From Comamonadaceae bacterium (GTDB taxonomy: Bacteria > Pseudomonadota > Gammaproteobacteria > Burkholderiales > Rhodocyclaceae), in the NCBI GenBank assembly GCA_029255645.1, contig JANLJE010000047.1, forward strand, positions 1 through 35,878: a stretch of 35,878 nt of DNA, written 5' to 3'. Position 1 is the stretch's first letter. Each line of letters begins with the position of its first letter. Of the stretch, positions 9,194 through 21,400 are shown piece after piece. The notes beneath the pieces were generated by a model. It made no database searches, was not told the DNA's origin, and saw only the letters and a program-made list of their open reading frames with translations. A program made the position numbers and the translations under genes.

Positions 9194-9598
9194 ATGAAAA
9201 CCACCCCCCTTTACGTACTTCCCTTCCTGGGCCTGCTCTCCCTGGCCAGCCTGCCCGCTCTGGCCGAAACCACGGCACCCCCCCTCAGCCTGCGCTGCGG
9301 CGGCATCGGTTCCGACGAATCCGCCGCGATGCTGGCCGAAGGCAAGCAGCAATCCCTCACCCTGCTCTTTGTCACCCACGACGGCCATTACATTTCCGAT
9401 GTGCACACCCGGATCGAAAGCATCAAGGGCGAACCCCTGGCCGAACAAGCCTGCGGCCCGATCGGCCTCGTGCAGGTGACAGCGCCGGGCCGCTACAAGA
9501 TCAAGGCGGGCCTGGGCGGGCAGCAACAGGAAAAGACCCTCACCCTGAAACCCTCGGGCGGCGCACGCCTGGTGCTGCGCTGGCAAGCTCCCGAGTAA
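9194..9598 (+). CDS. Small exported protein of unknown function
   Basis: The product has 134 residues with a clear signal peptide: a charged start (MKTT), a hydrophobic core (LYVLPFLGLLSLASLP) and a probable cleavage after ALA at residue 24. The mature ~110 residues have a beta-rich look (LTLLFVTHDGHYISDV, GRYKIKAGLGGQ) with two cysteines (~33 and ~85) that could form a disulfide in the periplasm. It resembles a small carboxypeptidase-regulatory-like or transthyretin-like beta-sandwich, but I do not recognise a named family. The start is fixed by AAGGAG at 9182-9187, 6 bases ahead of the ATG. A terminator-like hairpin follows the stop. Confidence 0.8.
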   Translation: MKTTPLYVLPFLGLLSLASLPALAETTAPPLSLRCGGIGSDESAAMLAEGKQQSLTLLFVTHDGHYISDVHTRIESIKGEPLAEQACGPIGLVQVTAPGRYKIKAGLGGQQQEKTLTLKPSGGARLVLRWQAPE

Positions 9599-9623
9599 GC
9601 CCGGCCCCCTTTTCGGCCGGCTT
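9597..9623 (+). terminator. Hairpin after the small exported protein gene
   Basis: AAGCCCGGCC and GGCCGGCTT can form a 9-bp stem with one bulged C around a T-rich loop, overlapping the stop codon. The following bases (GACTTTCCT) are only weakly T-rich, so efficiency is uncertain. Confidence 0.5.
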
Positions 9624-9654
9624 GACTTTCCTCTCCTGCGTAAAGCCGGTGCAT

Positions 9655-9697
9655 CGCCCGCCCCACGCCCGCCCCACGCCCGCCCCACGCCCGCCCA
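9655..9697. repeat. 11-bp GC-rich tandem repeat
   Basis: CGCCCGCCCCA occurs three times perfectly (9655-9665, 9666-9676, 9677-9687), followed by a 10-base partial copy. It lies in the 219-bp gap before the PACE gene, about 120-160 bases upstream of its ATG. Confidence 0.92.
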
Positions 9698-9817
9698 AGC
9701 CTGGCCAGGGCCCGGGGACCCTGAAGCCGCCCCCATCCTGCAACCCACCCTGCACCACTGGCCCCCGGCAGGGTTTCTCTGCCACACTTCCACCTTTGCT
9801 TTTTCCCCGACCGTTGC

Positions 9818-10258
9818 ATGAATTCCCCTCCCCTGCGCACCCTGCCGGACCGCCTCCGCCAGGCGATCCTGTTCGAACTGCTGGGCGTGTTCCTCATCAC
9901 GCCCCTGTTCACCCTGGCAAGCGGTGAACCACTGCTGGAATCCGCCGCCCTGCTGGCGCTCATTTCCCTGGTCGCCAGCCTCTGGAATGCCGCCTACTGC
10001 ACCGCCTTCGACTGGCTCGAAGGCCGCCTCACGGGCCGCCGGGCCGACCAGCGTCCCCAGGTGCTGCGCCTCGCCCACGCCCTGGGCTTCGAAGGCGGCC
10101 TGCTGCTCTTCAGCCTGCCGGTGATCATGGCCTGGACCGGCATGGATTTCTGGACCGTCCTGGTCACCGACATCGGCCTTGCCCTCACCTACGCCGGCTA
10201 TGCCTACCTGTTCAATCTGGCCTATGACCGGCTGCTTCCCATTCCCTCGAATTCCTGA
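9818..10258 (+). CDS. PACE family multidrug efflux protein (AceI-like)
   Basis: The product has 146 residues and four membrane segments, matching the proteobacterial antimicrobial compound efflux family, which exports biocides and polyamine-like cations at the expense of the proton gradient. Both halves of the transmembrane-pair repeat are visible: [12 protein letters not shown] with [13 protein letters not shown], then [16 protein letters not shown] with [20 protein letters not shown]. Glu20 in the first FE corresponds to AceI Glu15, which is needed for transport. Arg and His residues lie in the cytoplasmic loop between segments two and three (RPQVLRLAH). It ends only 2 bases before murB, so the two are almost certainly on one transcript. 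No strong ribosome binding site was found ahead of the ATG. Confidence 0.88.
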   Translation: MNSPPLRTLPDRLRQAILFELLGVFLITPLFTLASGEPLLESAALLALISLVASLWNAAYCTAFDWLEGRLTGRRADQRPQVLRLAHALGFEGGLLLFSLPVIMAWTGMDFWTVLVTDIGLALTYAGYAYLFNLAYDRLLPIPSNS

Positions 10259-10260
10259 TC

Positions 10261-11295
10261 ATGCTGCCCGATTTCATCCAGCCCCACGCCGACCTGACGT
10301 CCCGCAACAGCCTGGCCCTGCCCGCCCAGGCCGAGTTCCTGGCCACCATCACGAGCGCGGAGCAACTGGCGGCAGTCGCCCGCCACCCGGACCTGGCCGG
10401 CCGGCGGCGCTTTGCCCTGGGTGGCGGCTCCAACCTGGTACTGACCGGCGACTTTCCCGGGCTGATGCTCTCCATGGCCATCCCCGGCCGGGAACTGGCA
10501 GGGGAAGATGCCCAGGCCTGGTATGTGCGGGCCGGAGCGGGAGAAAACTGGCATGACTTCGTGCAATGGACCCTGGCCCGGGGCTGGCCGGGGCTGGAAA
10601 ACCTCTCCCTGATTCCCGGCAGCGTCGGCGCCGCGCCGATCCAGAACATCGGCGCCTATGGCCTGGAGGTGGGGGAACTCATCGACCATCTGGAAGCGGT
10701 GGATCTGCACACCGGCAAGACCACCCGGTTTTCCGCCGCCGACTGCGCCTTTGGCTACCGGGACAGCCTGTTCAAGCGGGAAGGCTGGCACCTCACGGGC
10801 CGCTACGCCATCACCCGGATCACCTTCCGCCTGCCCAAGCGCTGGCATCCCCGCACCGCTTACGGCGAAGTCAGCGCCGAACTGGCCCGAAACCGCATTG
10901 ACAGCCCCTCCCCGCAACAGCTTGCAGCCGCCATCATCACCATCCGCCAGAAGAAACTGCCTGATCCGGTGGCGCTGCCCAACGCCGGCAGCTTCTTCCA
11001 GAACCCGGTCGTCAGCGCCGAACTGGCGACGGCCCTCGCCACGGCCCACCCTCAGCTGCCCCGCTATCCCCAGGCCGATGGCAGCGTCAAACTGGCCGCC
11101 GGCTGGCTGGTCGAACAGGCAGGCTGGAAAGGCCGCAACCTGGGCCCGGTGGGCATGTATGAACATCAGGCCCTGGTGTTGGTCAACCGGGGCGGCGCCA
11201 AGAGCCGGGACGTTCAGGCCCTGACCCGGGCCGTGCGCGAAGCCGTACTGGCCCGCTTCGGCGTGAATCTGGTGCCCGAACCGGTTTTTCTTTAA
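10261..11295 (+). CDS. murB: UDP-N-acetylenolpyruvoylglucosamine reductase
   Basis: The product has 344 residues. It reduces UDP-GlcNAc-enolpyruvate with NADPH and FAD to give UDP-MurNAc, the second committed step of peptidoglycan precursor synthesis, in the cytoplasm. FAD-binding blocks are GGGSNLV (54-60) and [17 protein letters not shown] (118-134). The type I (E. coli-like) YRDS loop is at 166-169, the catalytic Ser244 is in NAGSFFQNP, and the terminal Glu340 lies in VPEPVFL. Length is typical. It begins 2 bases after the PACE gene stop and has no separate ribosome binding site, so translation probably depends on the upstream gene. It is convergent with gyrB across a 95-bp gap in which I see no convincing terminator. 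Confidence 0.96.
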   Translation: MLPDFIQPHADLTSRNSLALPAQAEFLATITSAEQLAAVARHPDLAGRRRFALGGGSNLVLTGDFPGLMLSMAIPGRELAGEDAQAWYVRAGAGENWHDFVQWTLARGWPGLENLSLIPGSVGAAPIQNIGAYGLEVGELIDHLEAVDLHTGKTTRFSAADCAFGYRDSLFKREGWHLTGRYAITRITFRLPKRWHPRTAYGEVSAELARNRIDSPSPQQLAAAIITIRQKKLPDPVALPNAGSFFQNPVVSAELATALATAHPQLPRYPQADGSVKLAAGWLVEQAGWKGRNLGPVGMYEHQALVLVNRGGAKSRDVQALTRAVREAVLARFGVNLVPEPVFL

Positions 11296-11390
11296 GAAGC
11301 AGACCTGATTCCCTGCCAACTTGCCAGAGGATCGTCAGCAGTTTTTCACTGACCCGGCACAGTGCTCACTTTCTGTGGCATCCGGCAGAC

Positions 11391-15037
<3,647 letters not shown>

Positions 15038-15134
15038 GTCGATGCGGCCTCTATGACAACCAAGTCAGGAACGAGTCGGTGAATAATTTCAAAAGAATCT
15101 GTTTTCAATATTTGCGGCGCCAAATCCGGTTTTT

Positions 15135-15163
15135 CCTCAACCCCCCTCAACCCCCCTCAACCC
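15135..15163. repeat. 10-bp tandem repeat containing the dnaA stop codon
   Basis: CCCCCCTCAA occurs twice perfectly (15141-15150, 15151-15160) with partial copies on both sides. The dnaA stop (TGA on the minus strand, 15157-15159) lies within one unit. Copy number changes would leave the protein end unchanged but alter the dnaA-dnaN spacing by 10 bases. Confidence 0.93.
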
Positions 15164-16542
15164 TTGAGCACCTGCACCAGCACGTGCAGATCGTGGTTGA
15201 GTTCGTTGTCCTTGGCCTTCAGGCCTTCGACCGTCTTGACGGCGTGAATCACGGTAGTGTGATCCCGGCCGCCAAAAGCGTCGCCGATCGCCGGGTAGCT
15301 GAACTGGGTCACTTCCTTGCACAGCCACATCGCCACCTGCCGGGGCCGGGCGATGGCGCGGGTGCGTTTCTTGGAAAACAGGTCCGCCACCTTGATCTTG
15401 TAGTAATCGGCCACGGTCTTCTGGATGCCGTCGATGCTGACGTTGCGGATCGAGCCGATGATGTCCTTCAAGGCTTCCTTGGCCAGTTCCAGAGTGATGT
15501 CCTGGCCCCGGAAGGAGGAATAGGCCAGCACCTTCTTCAGGGCCCCTTCCAGTTCGCGCACGTTGGAGCGCAGGTGCTTGGCGATGAAGAAGGCGACTTC
15601 GTCATCCAGGTCCAGACCTTCGGCCTCGGCCTTCTTCTTCAGGATCGCCACCCGCATCTCGGTTTCCGGCGGCTCGATCTGCACCGTGAGGCCCCAGTCG
15701 AAGCGGGTCACCAGCCGGTCGTCGAGGCCATTGACGTCCTTGGGATAGGTGTCACAGGTGATGATGATCTGCTTCCTGGCTTCAATCAGGGCGTTGAAGG
15801 CGTAAAAGAATTCTTCCTGGGTGCGGTTCTTGCCGTTGAAGAACTGCACATCGTCCAGGAGCAGCACATCGAGGCTGCGGTAATAGCGCTTGAAGACGTC
15901 GAAGGACTTCTGCTGGTAGGCCTTCACCACGTCCGAGTAGTAATCCTCGGCGTGCACGTAGCGCACCACCTTTTCCGGATTCTGGCTGGCCACGTAGTTG
16001 CCGATGGCGTGCATCAGGTGGGTCTTGCCCAAGCCGGCGCCGCCATAGATGAACATGGGATTATAGGCGCCCCCCGGGTTCTGGGCCACCTGCTGGGCGG
16101 CGGCCCGGGCCAGGTCGTTGGCCTTGCCCACCACCAGGTTGTCGAAGGTGAGGTCGTACTTGAGGCGGGTCTTGTCATAGGTGCTGCCGGGAGTTTTCGG
16201 GACTTCCGGGCGCGGCGCGGGACGCTGTTCGGCGCCCGAGGCAGGGGCAGGGGCGGCCTTGGCCGCCGGCTGGCTGACCGGGGCGACCGGAGCCTTTTTC
16301 TCGGCAACACAGAGATTGACGCTGACCGGCTTGCCGAAGAAGGCTTCGGCGTAGTCCTCGATGCGTCCCAGGTAGCGGTCCCGCACCCATTTCAGGATGA
16401 AACCATTCGGGGCGCACAACCGCAGGCCCTCCTCCGGATGGGGCTCGCCCTCCAGGCGCAGGGGACGTATCCAGGTATTGAATTGCTGGATGGGCAGGTC
16501 CTGTTCGAAACTCAGGAGACAGGATTCCCAGAAACCGGACAT
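15157..16542 (-). CDS. dnaA: Chromosomal replication initiator DnaA
   Basis: The product has 461 residues. It binds DnaA boxes at the origin as an ATP complex and opens the duplex. Domain I (1-~75) begins MSGFWESCLLSFEQDLP and contains FNTWIRPL. Domain II is a low-complexity Ala/Pro linker (~82-120). The AAA+ domain III has Walker A GGAGLGKT (167-174) and Walker B LLLDD (227-231). Domain IV ends with the DnaA signature GGRDHTTVIHA. The ATG at 16542 is chosen because it matches the conserved N-terminus; the upstream 27 in-frame codons have no homology. The stop codon lies in a 10-bp tandem repeat. It is divergent from rpmH across a 228-bp region with a consensus DnaA box, so autoregulation is likely. 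Confidence 0.98.
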   Translation of the reverse strand: MSGFWESCLLSFEQDLPIQQFNTWIRPLRLEGEPHPEEGLRLCAPNGFILKWVRDRYLGRIEDYAEAFFGKPVSVNLCVAEKKAPVAPVSQPAAKAAPAPASGAEQRPAPRPEVPKTPGSTYDKTRLKYDLTFDNLVVGKANDLARAAAQQVAQNPGGAYNPMFIYGGAGLGKTHLMHAIGNYVASQNPEKVVRYVHAEDYYSDVVKAYQQKSFDVFKRYYRSLDVLLLDDVQFFNGKNRTQEEFFYAFNALIEARKQIIITCDTYPKDVNGLDDRLVTRFDWGLTVQIEPPETEMRVAILKKKAEAEGLDLDDEVAFFIAKHLRSNVRELEGALKKVLAYSSFRGQDITLELAKEALKDIIGSIRNVSIDGIQKTVADYYKIKVADLFSKKRTRAIARPRQVAMWLCKEVTQFSYPAIGDAFGGRDHTTVIHAVKTVEGLKAKDNELNHDLHVLVQVLKG

Positions 16543-16675
16543 GAAGAAGACTCTTGGTGTACCGGGACAGACCCGGGAATTGGGTTGAAAGGGTTGAAAG
16601 AAATACGCCCCCACCCAAGGCAATCCAGGGCGGAAGTACGGGCGAGAACGCGCATTTTACCTTGCCAGGCGGAAG

Positions 16676-16684
16676 TTATCCACA
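16676..16684 (+). promoter_or_regulatory. Consensus DnaA box
   Basis: TTATCCACA matches the DnaA box consensus exactly. It lies 134 bases upstream of the dnaA ATG and 21 bases ahead of the -35 element of rpmH, so DnaA binding could serve initiation, dnaA autoregulation or both. Confidence 0.85.
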
Positions 16685-16704
16685 ACAGGAAATTTTTGCG
16701 ACAC

Positions 16705-16734
16705 TTGACAAAAGACTGATTTTCAATGTGTAAT
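16705..16734 (+). promoter_or_regulatory. Sigma-70 promoter of the rpmH operon
   Basis: A perfect -35 TTGACA (16705-16710) is followed after 18 bases by TGTAAT (16729-16734), one mismatch from consensus. Transcription would begin near 16741, about 30 bases ahead of the rpmH ATG. Confidence 0.8.
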
Positions 16735-16770
16735 TACGCGCTTTTCTCTCAGTCAGCTAAGGAAATCATC

Positions 16771-16905
16771 ATGAAACGCACGTATCAGCCCTCCGTCGTG
16801 CGCCGCAAGCGCACCCACGGTTTCCTGGTCCGCATGCGCACCAAGGGCGGCCGCAAGGTCATCGCTGCCCGCCGCGCCAAGGGCCGTCATCGTCTGGCCG
16901 TTTGA
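16771..16905 (+). CDS. rpmH: 50S ribosomal protein L34
   Basis: The product has 44 residues, the full L34 length. It begins [18 protein letters not shown] and ends GRHRLAV, highly basic as expected for a protein buried in 23S rRNA. AAGGAAA at 16759-16765 is a good Shine-Dalgarno. It is the first gene of the rpmH-rnpA-yidD-yidC run. Its TGA overlaps the TTG start of rnpA (TTGA, 16902-16905). Confidence 0.98.
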   Translation: MKRTYQPSVVRRKRTHGFLVRMRTKGGRKVIAARRAKGRHRLAV

Positions 16906-17318
16906 TTCCAGACGTGACACACGGGGAATCCAGGCCATTCCCCAGACAGTATCGACTGACCAGAACGGATGAGTATTCATCCGTTTTTGGTTTCAAGCGG
17001 GCGATTCGTGGCAAGTTGTTCCTGCTGCACTATGGCCCGCGCCGCGAAGCGGGCGAGCCGGCCCGGCTCGGTCTGGTGATCGGCAAGAAATTGCTGAAGC
17101 ACGCGGTACAGCGCAACCTGGTCAAGCGCATTGCTCGCGAGCAGTTTCGTCTGCTGCAACCGCAACTGCCGGCCCGGGACATTCTTTTTCGCCTGGCGGT
17201 GAAACTGGATAAACCGGATCGCCGCGCAGTCGCGGCTGAAATTGCCCATCTGCTCGGCAAACTGCGCCGGGATGCCGCGCCTGACGAGGCTGCCGGACGC
17301 GCAAGGCACCGATCTTGA
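16902..17318 (+). CDS. rnpA: Ribonuclease P protein component
   Basis: The product has 138 residues. It is the protein cofactor of RNase P, which matures tRNA 5' ends with the RNA subunit (gene not in window). The family core begins at [13 protein letters not shown] (~17-29), has [16 protein letters not shown] and the RNA-binding signature [13 protein letters not shown]. The start used here is a TTG overlapping the rpmH stop by 4 bases, which is common in this gene pair; a GTG at 16914 is an alternative. The C-terminus overlaps yidD by 4 bases. Tight overlaps suggest co-translation of rpmH, rnpA and yidD. Confidence 0.94.
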   Translation: MIPDVTHGESRPFPRQYRLTRTDEYSSVFGFKRAIRGKLFLLHYGPRREAGEPARLGLVIGKKLLKHAVQRNLVKRIAREQFRLLQPQLPARDILFRLAVKLDKPDRRAVAAEIAHLLGKLRRDAAPDEAAGRARHRS

Positions 17319-17524
17319 AACCGCTCATCCTTTTTTTGCTGCGCGTTTACCAGTACGCCCTGAGCCCCTTGCTGGGGCGGAATTGTCGTTTTTATCCCAG
17401 TTGTTCCGAATACACCGTCGAAGCTGTGCAAAAATACGGGGCTTTGCGGGGCGGCTGGCTGGGCCTGAAAAGGGTCTGTCGTTGCCACCCCTGGCATCCG
17501 GGCGGGGTAGACCCCGTTCCTTGA
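17315..17524 (+). CDS. yidD: Membrane protein insertion efficiency factor YidD
   Basis: The product has 69 residues with an N-terminal amphipathic/hydrophobic helix ([18 protein letters not shown]) and the family core CRFYPSCSEYTVEAV, WLGLKRVCRCHPWHPGG. It contains the conserved cysteines of the family. YidD assists YidC-dependent insertion at the inner membrane. The start is TTG at 17315, overlapping the rnpA stop (TTGA). The yidC ATG follows 22 bases after its stop. Confidence 0.95.
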   Translation: MKPLILFLLRVYQYALSPLLGRNCRFYPSCSEYTVEAVQKYGALRGGWLGLKRVCRCHPWHPGGVDPVP

Positions 17525-17546
17525 ATTCACTTGATAAAGGTCGTCC

Positions 17547-19208
17547 ATGGATACCAGACGTCTGATGTTGTTGCTTGTTTTTGGCCTCTCCTTGTTCATG
17601 CTCTGGGACGCTTGGCAAAAACACCAGAATCCTCAATTGGCGCAGGTTCAGGCCCAGGCGGCGGATTCCATTACCCCCCAGCCCGGCCCCGGCCTGAAGG
17701 CGGCAGCCGATCGCATTGGCGAAGTGACGACCGCGCCCGCCGCCGCCGCGGCCGAGAAGCTGACAATCGCCACCGATTTGTACAAGGCCGAAATCTCCAC
17801 CCAGGGCGGCGATCTGCTGTGGATGGAACTGAACCGTTTCAAGGCCCATGGCGACAAGGAAAAGCAGTTCGTGCTGTTTGATCCTGAACACCAGTATGCC
17901 GCCCAGAGCGGTCTGATCGGTGATGGCTTGCCGAATCACAAGACCATGTTCAAGGTTGTGGCCGGCCCCCGGGAATTGCCCGAAGGTGCCGATTCTTTCC
18001 AGGTCCGTCTGGAAGCGCCCGCGGCCAATGGCGTCAAGGTCACCAAGATTTATACCTTCACGCGCGGCTCCTACCTGATCGATGTGGCCTGGGAAGTGCA
18101 GAACATGGGTCGGCAAGTCCTGACCCCCAGCGCCTATTACCAGTTCCAGCGCGATGAAGTCGCTCCGGCCGGGGATTCGATGATGGTGTCCACCTTCACC
18201 GGTCCGGCCGTGTATACCGAAGCCGAGAAGTATCAGAAGGTCAAGTTTTCCGACATCATCGAGGGCAAGGCCAAGTTTGCCAGGCAGGCCAACGATGGCT
18301 GGCTGGCCATGGTCCAGCACTACTTCGTGGCCGCCTGGACGCCCAAGGGCGACATGCCCCGGGAGTTCTACATGCGCAAGCTGAGCGGCGAAGGCAAGAA
18401 TGCCGTGATTGCGGCCGGCCTGATCGTACCCATGGGACAAGTGGCGCCGGGCGCCAAGGGTACGTTCAGCATGCCCCTCTATGCCGGTCCCCAGGAACAG
18501 GCCACCCTGAAGCAGGTGGCTCCCGGCCTGGATCTGGTGGTGGACTACGGCTGGCTGCACATCATTGCCGCCCCGATCTTCTGGGTCCTGGAATGGATTC
18601 ACGCCCTGGTGGGCAACTGGGGTTGGGCCATCGTGATCCTGACCGTGGCCATCAAGGCGGCCTTCTTCCCCCTGTCTGCGGCTTCCTACAAGTCCATGGC
18701 CAAGATGCGCCAGATGACGCCGCGCCTGGCCCAGCTCAAGGAACGCTTTGCCGACGACAAGCAGCGTCTGAATCAGGAAATGATGAAGCTCTACCAGACC
18801 GAGAAGATCAATCCCCTGGGAGGCTGCCTGCCCATCGTGATCCAGATTCCCGTGTTCATCGCCCTGTACTGGGTGCTGCTGGGCGCCGTGGAAATGCGCG
18901 ACGCGCCCTGGATCCTGTGGATCAAGGATCTGTCCGCCGCCGACCCCTACTATGTGCTGCCGGTGATCATGATGGTTTCCATGTTCATCCAGACCAAGCT
19001 CAATCCCGCCCCGCCGGACCCGATCCAGGCCAAGGTGATGATGATGATGCCGCTGATATTCGGCGTCATGTTCTTCTTCTTCCCGGCCGGTCTGGTGCTG
19101 TACTGGGTGGTCAACAACATCCTCTCCATCGCCCAGCAGTGGCAGATCACCCGCATGATCGAAGCGGGTGGCGACAAGCCCAAGGCCGCCAACGACCCCA
19201 AGGCCTGA
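17547..19208 (+). CDS. yidC: Membrane protein insertase YidC
   Basis: The product has 553 residues, the Gram-negative length. The N-terminal signal-anchor is at ~5-21. A large periplasmic beta-supersandwich domain occupies ~70-335. The conserved five-helix insertase core follows, with helices near 336-356, 358-380, 425-447, 470-488 and 505-530. The core shows SMAKMR, PLGGCLP and the [12 protein letters not shown] segment. In the hydrophilic groove, the position of E. coli Arg366 is Lys370 (TVAIKAAF), a conservative basic replacement. It inserts and folds inner membrane proteins alone or with SecYEG. AAAGGT 7 bases before the ATG is a fair Shine-Dalgarno. A strong terminator follows directly. 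Confidence 0.98.
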   Translation: MDTRRLMLLLVFGLSLFMLWDAWQKHQNPQLAQVQAQAADSITPQPGPGLKAAADRIGEVTTAPAAAAAEKLTIATDLYKAEISTQGGDLLWMELNRFKAHGDKEKQFVLFDPEHQYAAQSGLIGDGLPNHKTMFKVVAGPRELPEGADSFQVRLEAPAANGVKVTKIYTFTRGSYLIDVAWEVQNMGRQVLTPSAYYQFQRDEVAPAGDSMMVSTFTGPAVYTEAEKYQKVKFSDIIEGKAKFARQANDGWLAMVQHYFVAAWTPKGDMPREFYMRKLSGEGKNAVIAAGLIVPMGQVAPGAKGTFSMPLYAGPQEQATLKQVAPGLDLVVDYGWLHIIAAPIFWVLEWIHALVGNWGWAIVILTVAIKAAFFPLSAASYKSMAKMRQMTPRLAQLKERFADDKQRLNQEMMKLYQTEKINPLGGCLPIVIQIPVFIALYWVLLGAVEMRDAPWILWIKDLSAADPYYVLPVIMMVSMFIQTKLNPAPPDPIQAKVMMMMPLIFGVMFFFFPAGLVLYWVVNNILSIAQQWQITRMIEAGGDKPKAANDPKA

Positions 19209-19223
19209 TGATCCGCACCAGAC

Positions 19224-19257
19224 AGGGCCGCCGGGGCCAGCTCCAGCGGCCCTTTTT
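19224..19257 (+). terminator. Rho-independent terminator after yidC
   Basis: AGGGCCGC (19224-19231) pairs with GCGGCCCT (19246-19253) around a 14-base loop and runs into TTTTT (19253-19257). It ends 24 bases before the mnmE start, so mnmE needs read-through or an internal promoter. Confidence 0.8.
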
Positions 19258-19281
19258 CCGTCTACCCGGCAGGATGCCCCC

Positions 19282-20634
19282 ATGAATTACCCCAGCCCCA
19301 CCATTGCCGCCATTGCCACCGCCCCCGGCCGGGGCGGGGTGGGGGTGATCCGGGTTTCCGGCACCGGCCTCATGGCCATGGCCGAGGCCCTCACCGGCAA
19401 GAGCCCGCGCCCCCGTTACGCCACCCTCACCGATTTTTTCGCCGCCGACGGCCGCCCCATCGATACCGGCCTGCTGCTCTACTTTCCTGGTCCGGCCTCT
19501 TTTACCGGCGAGGACGTGCTGGAACTGCAAGGCCACGGCGGCCCGGTGGTCATGAACCTGCTGCTGCGCCGCTGCCTCGAACTGGGCGCGCGCCTGGCCG
19601 AACCCGGGGAATTCACCCGCCGCGCCTTCCTCAACGGCAAGCTCGACCTGGCCCAGGCCGAAGCCGTGGCCGACCTGATCGACGCCTCCACCCAGGCCGC
19701 CGCCCGCTCCGCCGTGCGTTCCCTGCAGGGGGAATTCTCCAGGGCCATCCACGCCCTGGTGGATGAACTGATCGAACTGCGCCTGCGGGTGGAAGCCACC
19801 CTGGATTTTCCCGAGGAGGACATCGACTTCCTCCAGGCGACCGACGCCTTTGGCCGCCTGGCCCGGCTCGACGCCCAACTGGCAACGGTGCGGGACAAGG
19901 CGGGGCAAGGCAAGCTGCTCCAGGCGGGCCTGCAGGTGGTGCTGATCGGCCAGCCCAATGTCGGCAAGTCCTCGCTCCTCAATCGCCTGGCCGGGGACGA
20001 GCTGGCCATCGTCACGCCCATTGCCGGCACCACCCGGGATGCGCTCAAATCCGCCATCCAGATCCAGGGCATCCCCCTGCACATCATCGACACCGCCGGG
20101 CTCAGGGAAACCGGGGACGAGGTGGAAAAGATCGGCATCGCCCGCACCTGGCAGGAAATCGGCAAGGCCGACCTGGCACTGTTGCTCCTCGATGCCCGGC
20201 TGGGCCTCACCGATGCCGACCGGGCCATCCTGGCCAAGCTGCCGGCCAATCTGCGCCGCATCACCCTGAGAAACAAGATCGACCTGATCGGCGAGGCCCC
20301 GGAACGACACCCGGAAGGCTCGGACATTGCCCTTTCGGTCTCCGCCAAGTCCGGCGCCGGCATGGAACTGCTGGAACAGGCCATCCTGGAAGTAGCCGGC
20401 TGGCACCAGGCCGAAGACGTGTTCATCGCCCGGGAGCGGCACCTGCAGGCCCTGGAAAGGGGAGCCATGCACCTTGGCGCCGCCCGGGCCGAAGTGGAAA
20501 GCCCCCGCCCGGCCCTGGAACTGTTCGCCGAAGAACTGCGCCTGGCCCAGAACGCCCTCGCGGAAATTACCGGAGCATTCACCCCGGACGACCTGCTAGG
20601 CGCAATTTTTTCCCGCTTTTGCATCGGCAAGTGA
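19282..20634 (+). CDS. mnmE: tRNA modification GTPase MnmE
   Basis: The product has 450 residues. With MnmG it forms the 5-carboxymethylaminomethyl group on wobble uridine of certain tRNAs. The N-terminal folate-binding domain begins [20 protein letters not shown]. The G domain has G1 GQPNVGKSS (223-231), G2 TTRD (250-253), G3 DTAG (270-273) and G4 NKID. The C-terminal motif FCIGK (446-450) carries the family's conserved cysteine. The ATG at 19282 was chosen because homology starts there, with AGGA 8 bases ahead; the upstream open frame overlaps yidC and is not homologous. It lies immediately after the yidC terminator. Confidence 0.97.
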   Translation: MNYPSPTIAAIATAPGRGGVGVIRVSGTGLMAMAEALTGKSPRPRYATLTDFFAADGRPIDTGLLLYFPGPASFTGEDVLELQGHGGPVVMNLLLRRCLELGARLAEPGEFTRRAFLNGKLDLAQAEAVADLIDASTQAAARSAVRSLQGEFSRAIHALVDELIELRLRVEATLDFPEEDIDFLQATDAFGRLARLDAQLATVRDKAGQGKLLQAGLQVVLIGQPNVGKSSLLNRLAGDELAIVTPIAGTTRDALKSAIQIQGIPLHIIDTAGLRETGDEVEKIGIARTWQEIGKADLALLLLDARLGLTDADRAILAKLPANLRRITLRNKIDLIGEAPERHPEGSDIALSVSAKSGAGMELLEQAILEVAGWHQAEDVFIARERHLQALERGAMHLGAARAEVESPRPALELFAEELRLAQNALAEITGAFTPDDLLGAIFSRFCIGK

Positions 20635-20840
20635 CAAGCCTTCCGGCATAGGCCGAAACCTTCCGCAAAAACCCTCCCGATTGGCAATGATCCTCGGCCT
20701 CCGGATCCTGGATTGCTCTGCATGGCTCGGGTGGCCACGGCGGCGTGCTTCGGGCAAGTTCCTTTGCTGACGCGGGTTTGGGGGCATTTGGCCGTGCTGA
20801 TTTTTCCGCAAGGATGGTCAGGTGAGCGATAATACGGCCC

Positions 20841-20969
20841 ATGAAATGTAAACGGATTTCCGACGGCCGCGCACTCGATCATCACACCTTCCCGGCGATG
20901 CGGCAGCAGGCTGGCCAGTTGAGGCGGACGGGGCGAGCGGGGCGGAGCGTCATGGCGGCATTGGCGTGA
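20841..20969 (+). pseudogene. IS630-family transposase, N-terminal fragment
   Basis: An ATG opens a 42-codon frame starting MKCKRISDGRALDHHT and continuing through an AMRQQA segment. This resembles the conserved start of IS630-family transposases, just before their helix-turn-helix. The frame then degenerates and stops at 20969. The helix-turn-helix and most of the catalytic domain are missing. Confidence 0.7.
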
Positions 20970-21019
20970 AGGCACGTAGCGCTTTCCCGTGGCTTGCGGC
21001 CACTGCCAATAGCAATGCC

Positions 21020-21043
21020 ACTGGCACTGGCACTGGCACTGCC
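21020..21043. repeat. 6-bp tandem repeat ACTGGC
   Basis: Three perfect ACTGGC units (21020-21037) and a variant ACTGCC (21038-21043), between the two transposase fragments. Confidence 0.85.
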
Positions 21044-21075
21044 AGGCGGGATGCACGGCTGGCCAAGCCGGTTCC

Positions 21076-21291
21076 GTGAACCCGCTGTTCCTGATTGTCG
21101 AGGATCATCGAATCCACAAGGCAAAGAGGGTCAAGCGTTACGTCGAGAGCCGGGACGGCAAGCTCGAGCGGTTCTACCGGCCGCCATGCTCCTTGCATCT
21201 GAATCCGGATGAAACGGTCAGGCCTCCTTTGAAGCGGAGGGTTTTGCGCCAGTGGCAGGGGGTCAAGCGCGCTGAAACCCTGAAACCCTGA
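21076..21291 (+). pseudogene. IS630-family transposase, C-terminal fragment
   Basis: The frame from the GTG at 21076 reads NPLFLIVEDHRIHKAKRV, then KLERFYRPPCSLHLNPDE. This is the last part of the IS630 DDE domain, in which intact relatives read FLIVDGHP.HK and PP.S..LNPDE. The NPDE glutamate is kept, but the preceding Asp motif is altered (VEDH for VDGH). Homology fades near 21255 and the frame ends inside an 8-bp tandem repeat. With the N-terminal fragment it makes a remnant of about 450 bp from an element normally near 1 kb. Confidence 0.75.
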
Positions 21292-21304
21292 AGCCCTGAA
21301 ACCA
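21273..21304. repeat. 8-bp tandem repeat TGAAACCC
   Basis: Two perfect units (21273-21288), then TGAAGCCC and TGAAACCA. The array closes the frame of the transposase remnant. Confidence 0.88.
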
Positions 21305-21400
21305 TGATGCCAGGAAATCAGGAAGCCTTGAAATGGCTGCCCTCCGGCGCAGCATCCGGAAGCTCCCGGAAGCCGGGCAGTCATGCTGCAGAGAGCCGCC

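Larger units (their letters stand above)
16543..16770. other. dnaA-rpmH intergenic region, candidate chromosomal origin
   Basis: This 228-bp divergent gap lies between dnaA and rpmH, the usual origin position in many proteobacteria. It contains one consensus DnaA box (16676-16684), an adjacent AT-rich stretch (16685-16735) and the rpmH promoter. I find only one consensus box, fewer than a typical origin, so either weaker boxes are used or the functional origin extends elsewhere. Confidence 0.5.

Noticed and set aside
15079-16719. Long open frame on the plus strand opposite dnaA
   Set aside because: It mirrors the codon pattern of dnaA, has no family features and spans the dnaA start region; antisense shadow.
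17325-19283. Long open frame on the minus strand (about 650 codons) opposite yidC
   Set aside because: It is a GC-driven antisense frame over a certain yidC gene; the product is Gly/His/Gln-rich low complexity with no domain.
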